Origin: SG8-30 sp963710135
GTDB lineage: Bacteria; Pseudomonadota; Gammaproteobacteria; Steroidobacterales; Steroidobacteraceae
Assembly (NCBI GenBank): GCA_963710135.1
Contig: CAVPYY010000003.1
Coordinates: 965,882-1,029,881, forward strand
Direction of reading: 5' to 3'
DNA length: 64,000 nt
Shown one piece after another: positions 63,472 to 64,000 of the stretch (position 1 is the first letter of the stretch; each line of letters opens with the position of its first letter). The notes beneath the pieces were generated by a model that was given only the letters and a program-made list of their open reading frames with translations, searched no databases and had not been told where the DNA came from. A program made the translations under genes and the position numbers.

Positions 63472-63846
63472 TCAGGCGTTCTCGCGGCGCCGCAGCGGCA
63501 CGTCGATGGCTTCAGGCTTCACGCGCCGCGGCTTCAACGGCTTGATCATGGCGGAGCCCTTGGCGCCGGGCGGCGGCGAGGCGGTCACCACTTCCGGCTG
63601 CTTGAGCAGCGTGCGCATGAAGACCGGCACCGCCTCGACGTGGATCGAGTCGAGCAGTTCGAGGTACTGCGAGCGCACCGCCTTGGTGTGGGTTTCCCGC
63701 GCGACCCGGCCGAGGACGGACTTCGCCGCCGCCGCCGTCGACCCCCTGGCGGGCGGGCGGATGACGACATAGGCGGCCACCGGGCGCTTCGTCCGGGAGG
63801 CGCTCTTGATGGCGGCGGTCAGTTTGGGGTCCACTTTGGCGGTCAT
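63472..63846 (-). CDS. Small protein resembling a subtilase propeptide or inhibitor
   Basis: 124 aa, ATG at 63846. DPKLTAAIKSASRTKRPVAAYVVIRPP and RTLLKQPEVVTASPPPG echo the N-terminal region of the adjacent peptidase (SPVLAAQLAAS...AIVVLRGP and ...VEYVASAVPF): the same order of strand, helix and 'peVv.as.P'. It has no signal peptide and a basic tail. Likely a stand-alone propeptide/I9-like inhibitor or chaperone for the peptidase. This is inference from pattern only. Confidence 0.55.
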   Translation of the reverse strand: MTAKVDPKLTAAIKSASRTKRPVAAYVVIRPPARGSTAAAAKSVLGRVARETHTKAVRSQYLELLDSIHVEAVPVFMRTLLKQPEVVTASPPPGAKGSAMIKPLKPRRVKPEAIDVPLRRRENA

Positions 63847-63959
63847 GCCCCTTTGTAGCCCGACAGCCCTGCCTCGCAAGTCGTAGGGTGCAGGCTCGGC
63901 TAGAATCTGCGCGTTGACCGTTGGCCGGTCATGCTGCCTGCGATGGCAGAGGGAGGCGC

Positions 63960-64000
63960 ATGGCAGCAGACCAGGTCGTAATCGTCGGCGCGGGACCCGT
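63960..64000 (+). CDS. FAD-dependent oxidoreductase, 5' end only
   Basis: An ATG at 63960 with GGGAGG 6 bases upstream begins a frame AADQVVIVGAGP, the dinucleotide-binding start of FAD-dependent monooxygenases/oxidoreductases. It runs off the right edge, so nothing more can be said. Confidence 0.65.
   Translation, partial: MAADQVVIVGAGP

Overview
This 64-kb window is GC-rich (roughly two thirds G+C by eye), densely coded DNA from a Proteobacterium. Its content (cysJIHG assimilatory sulfite reduction genes, PspC/PadR pair, several HDOD proteins, an AidB-like acyl-CoA dehydrogenase, RND efflux, many small lipoproteins, a GEMM-I c-di-GMP riboswitch) best fits a Gammaproteobacterium of the Steroidobacter/Nevskia/Xanthomonas neighbourhood; that placement is inference. 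I saw no rRNA, tRNA, CRISPR array, transposase or phage gene. Many genes are cut by single-base indels, some of them compensating pairs a few dozen codons apart. Together with several missing internal segments this looks like a draft or long-read consensus with residual errors, with some real decay possible.

Layout. (1) 1-12.6 kb: an uptake and amine-catabolism locus. Aldehyde dehydrogenase, omega-aminotransferase and an OrdL/PuuB-like amine oxidoreductase lie on the minus strand. A C45 Ntn-hydrolase/acyltransferase, a peptide-type ABC transporter, a TonB-dependent siderophore-type receptor, a GntR regulator with two winged-helix domains and a PepSY membrane protein lie divergently on the plus strand. 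The 5' part is badly broken. (2) 12.5-22 kb: HAD phosphatase, CpcT/CpeT-like lipoprotein, OmpA-like protein, CGNR regulator with a divergent operator region, thiol-disulfide proteins, a truncated GH5 glycosidase, a BLUF-PsiE photoreceptor fusion, an EF-hand protein and a PadR-PspC operon with a striking nested operator. (3) 22-40 kb: small metabolic, stress and membrane genes, a c-di-GMP riboswitch in front of an apparent SPOR-type gene, ChaN-PDZ, patatin lipase, three HDOD proteins, a PNPOx-GAF regulator pair, GNATs and NAD-binding epimerase/NmrA proteins. (4) 40.4-46.1 kb: cysJ-cysI-cysH-cysG transcribed leftwards. (5) 46.2-49.6 kb: a Crp/Fnr-DUF2892 module bracketed by a 101-bp direct repeat, a truncated ScyD/TPR head-to-head pair and a fasciclin protein. 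(6) 49.7-54.8 kb: TetR-MFP-RND efflux operon with twin operators. (7) 54.8-64 kb: lipoprotein, AidB-like dehydrogenase, a probable halohydrin dehalogenase, DUF429, DUF1304 and DUF3597 proteins, and an S8 subtilase with a convergent small propeptide-like partner. The intergenic spaces here hold a family of REPIN-like palindromes built on GGGGACATTCTCTATT.

The most interesting items are the halohydrin dehalogenase recognised from its two family signatures, the BLUF-PsiE fusion, the c-di-GMP riboswitch, the REPIN family, the 101-bp repeat-bounded regulator module, the uptake/catabolism locus and the subtilase-partner pair.
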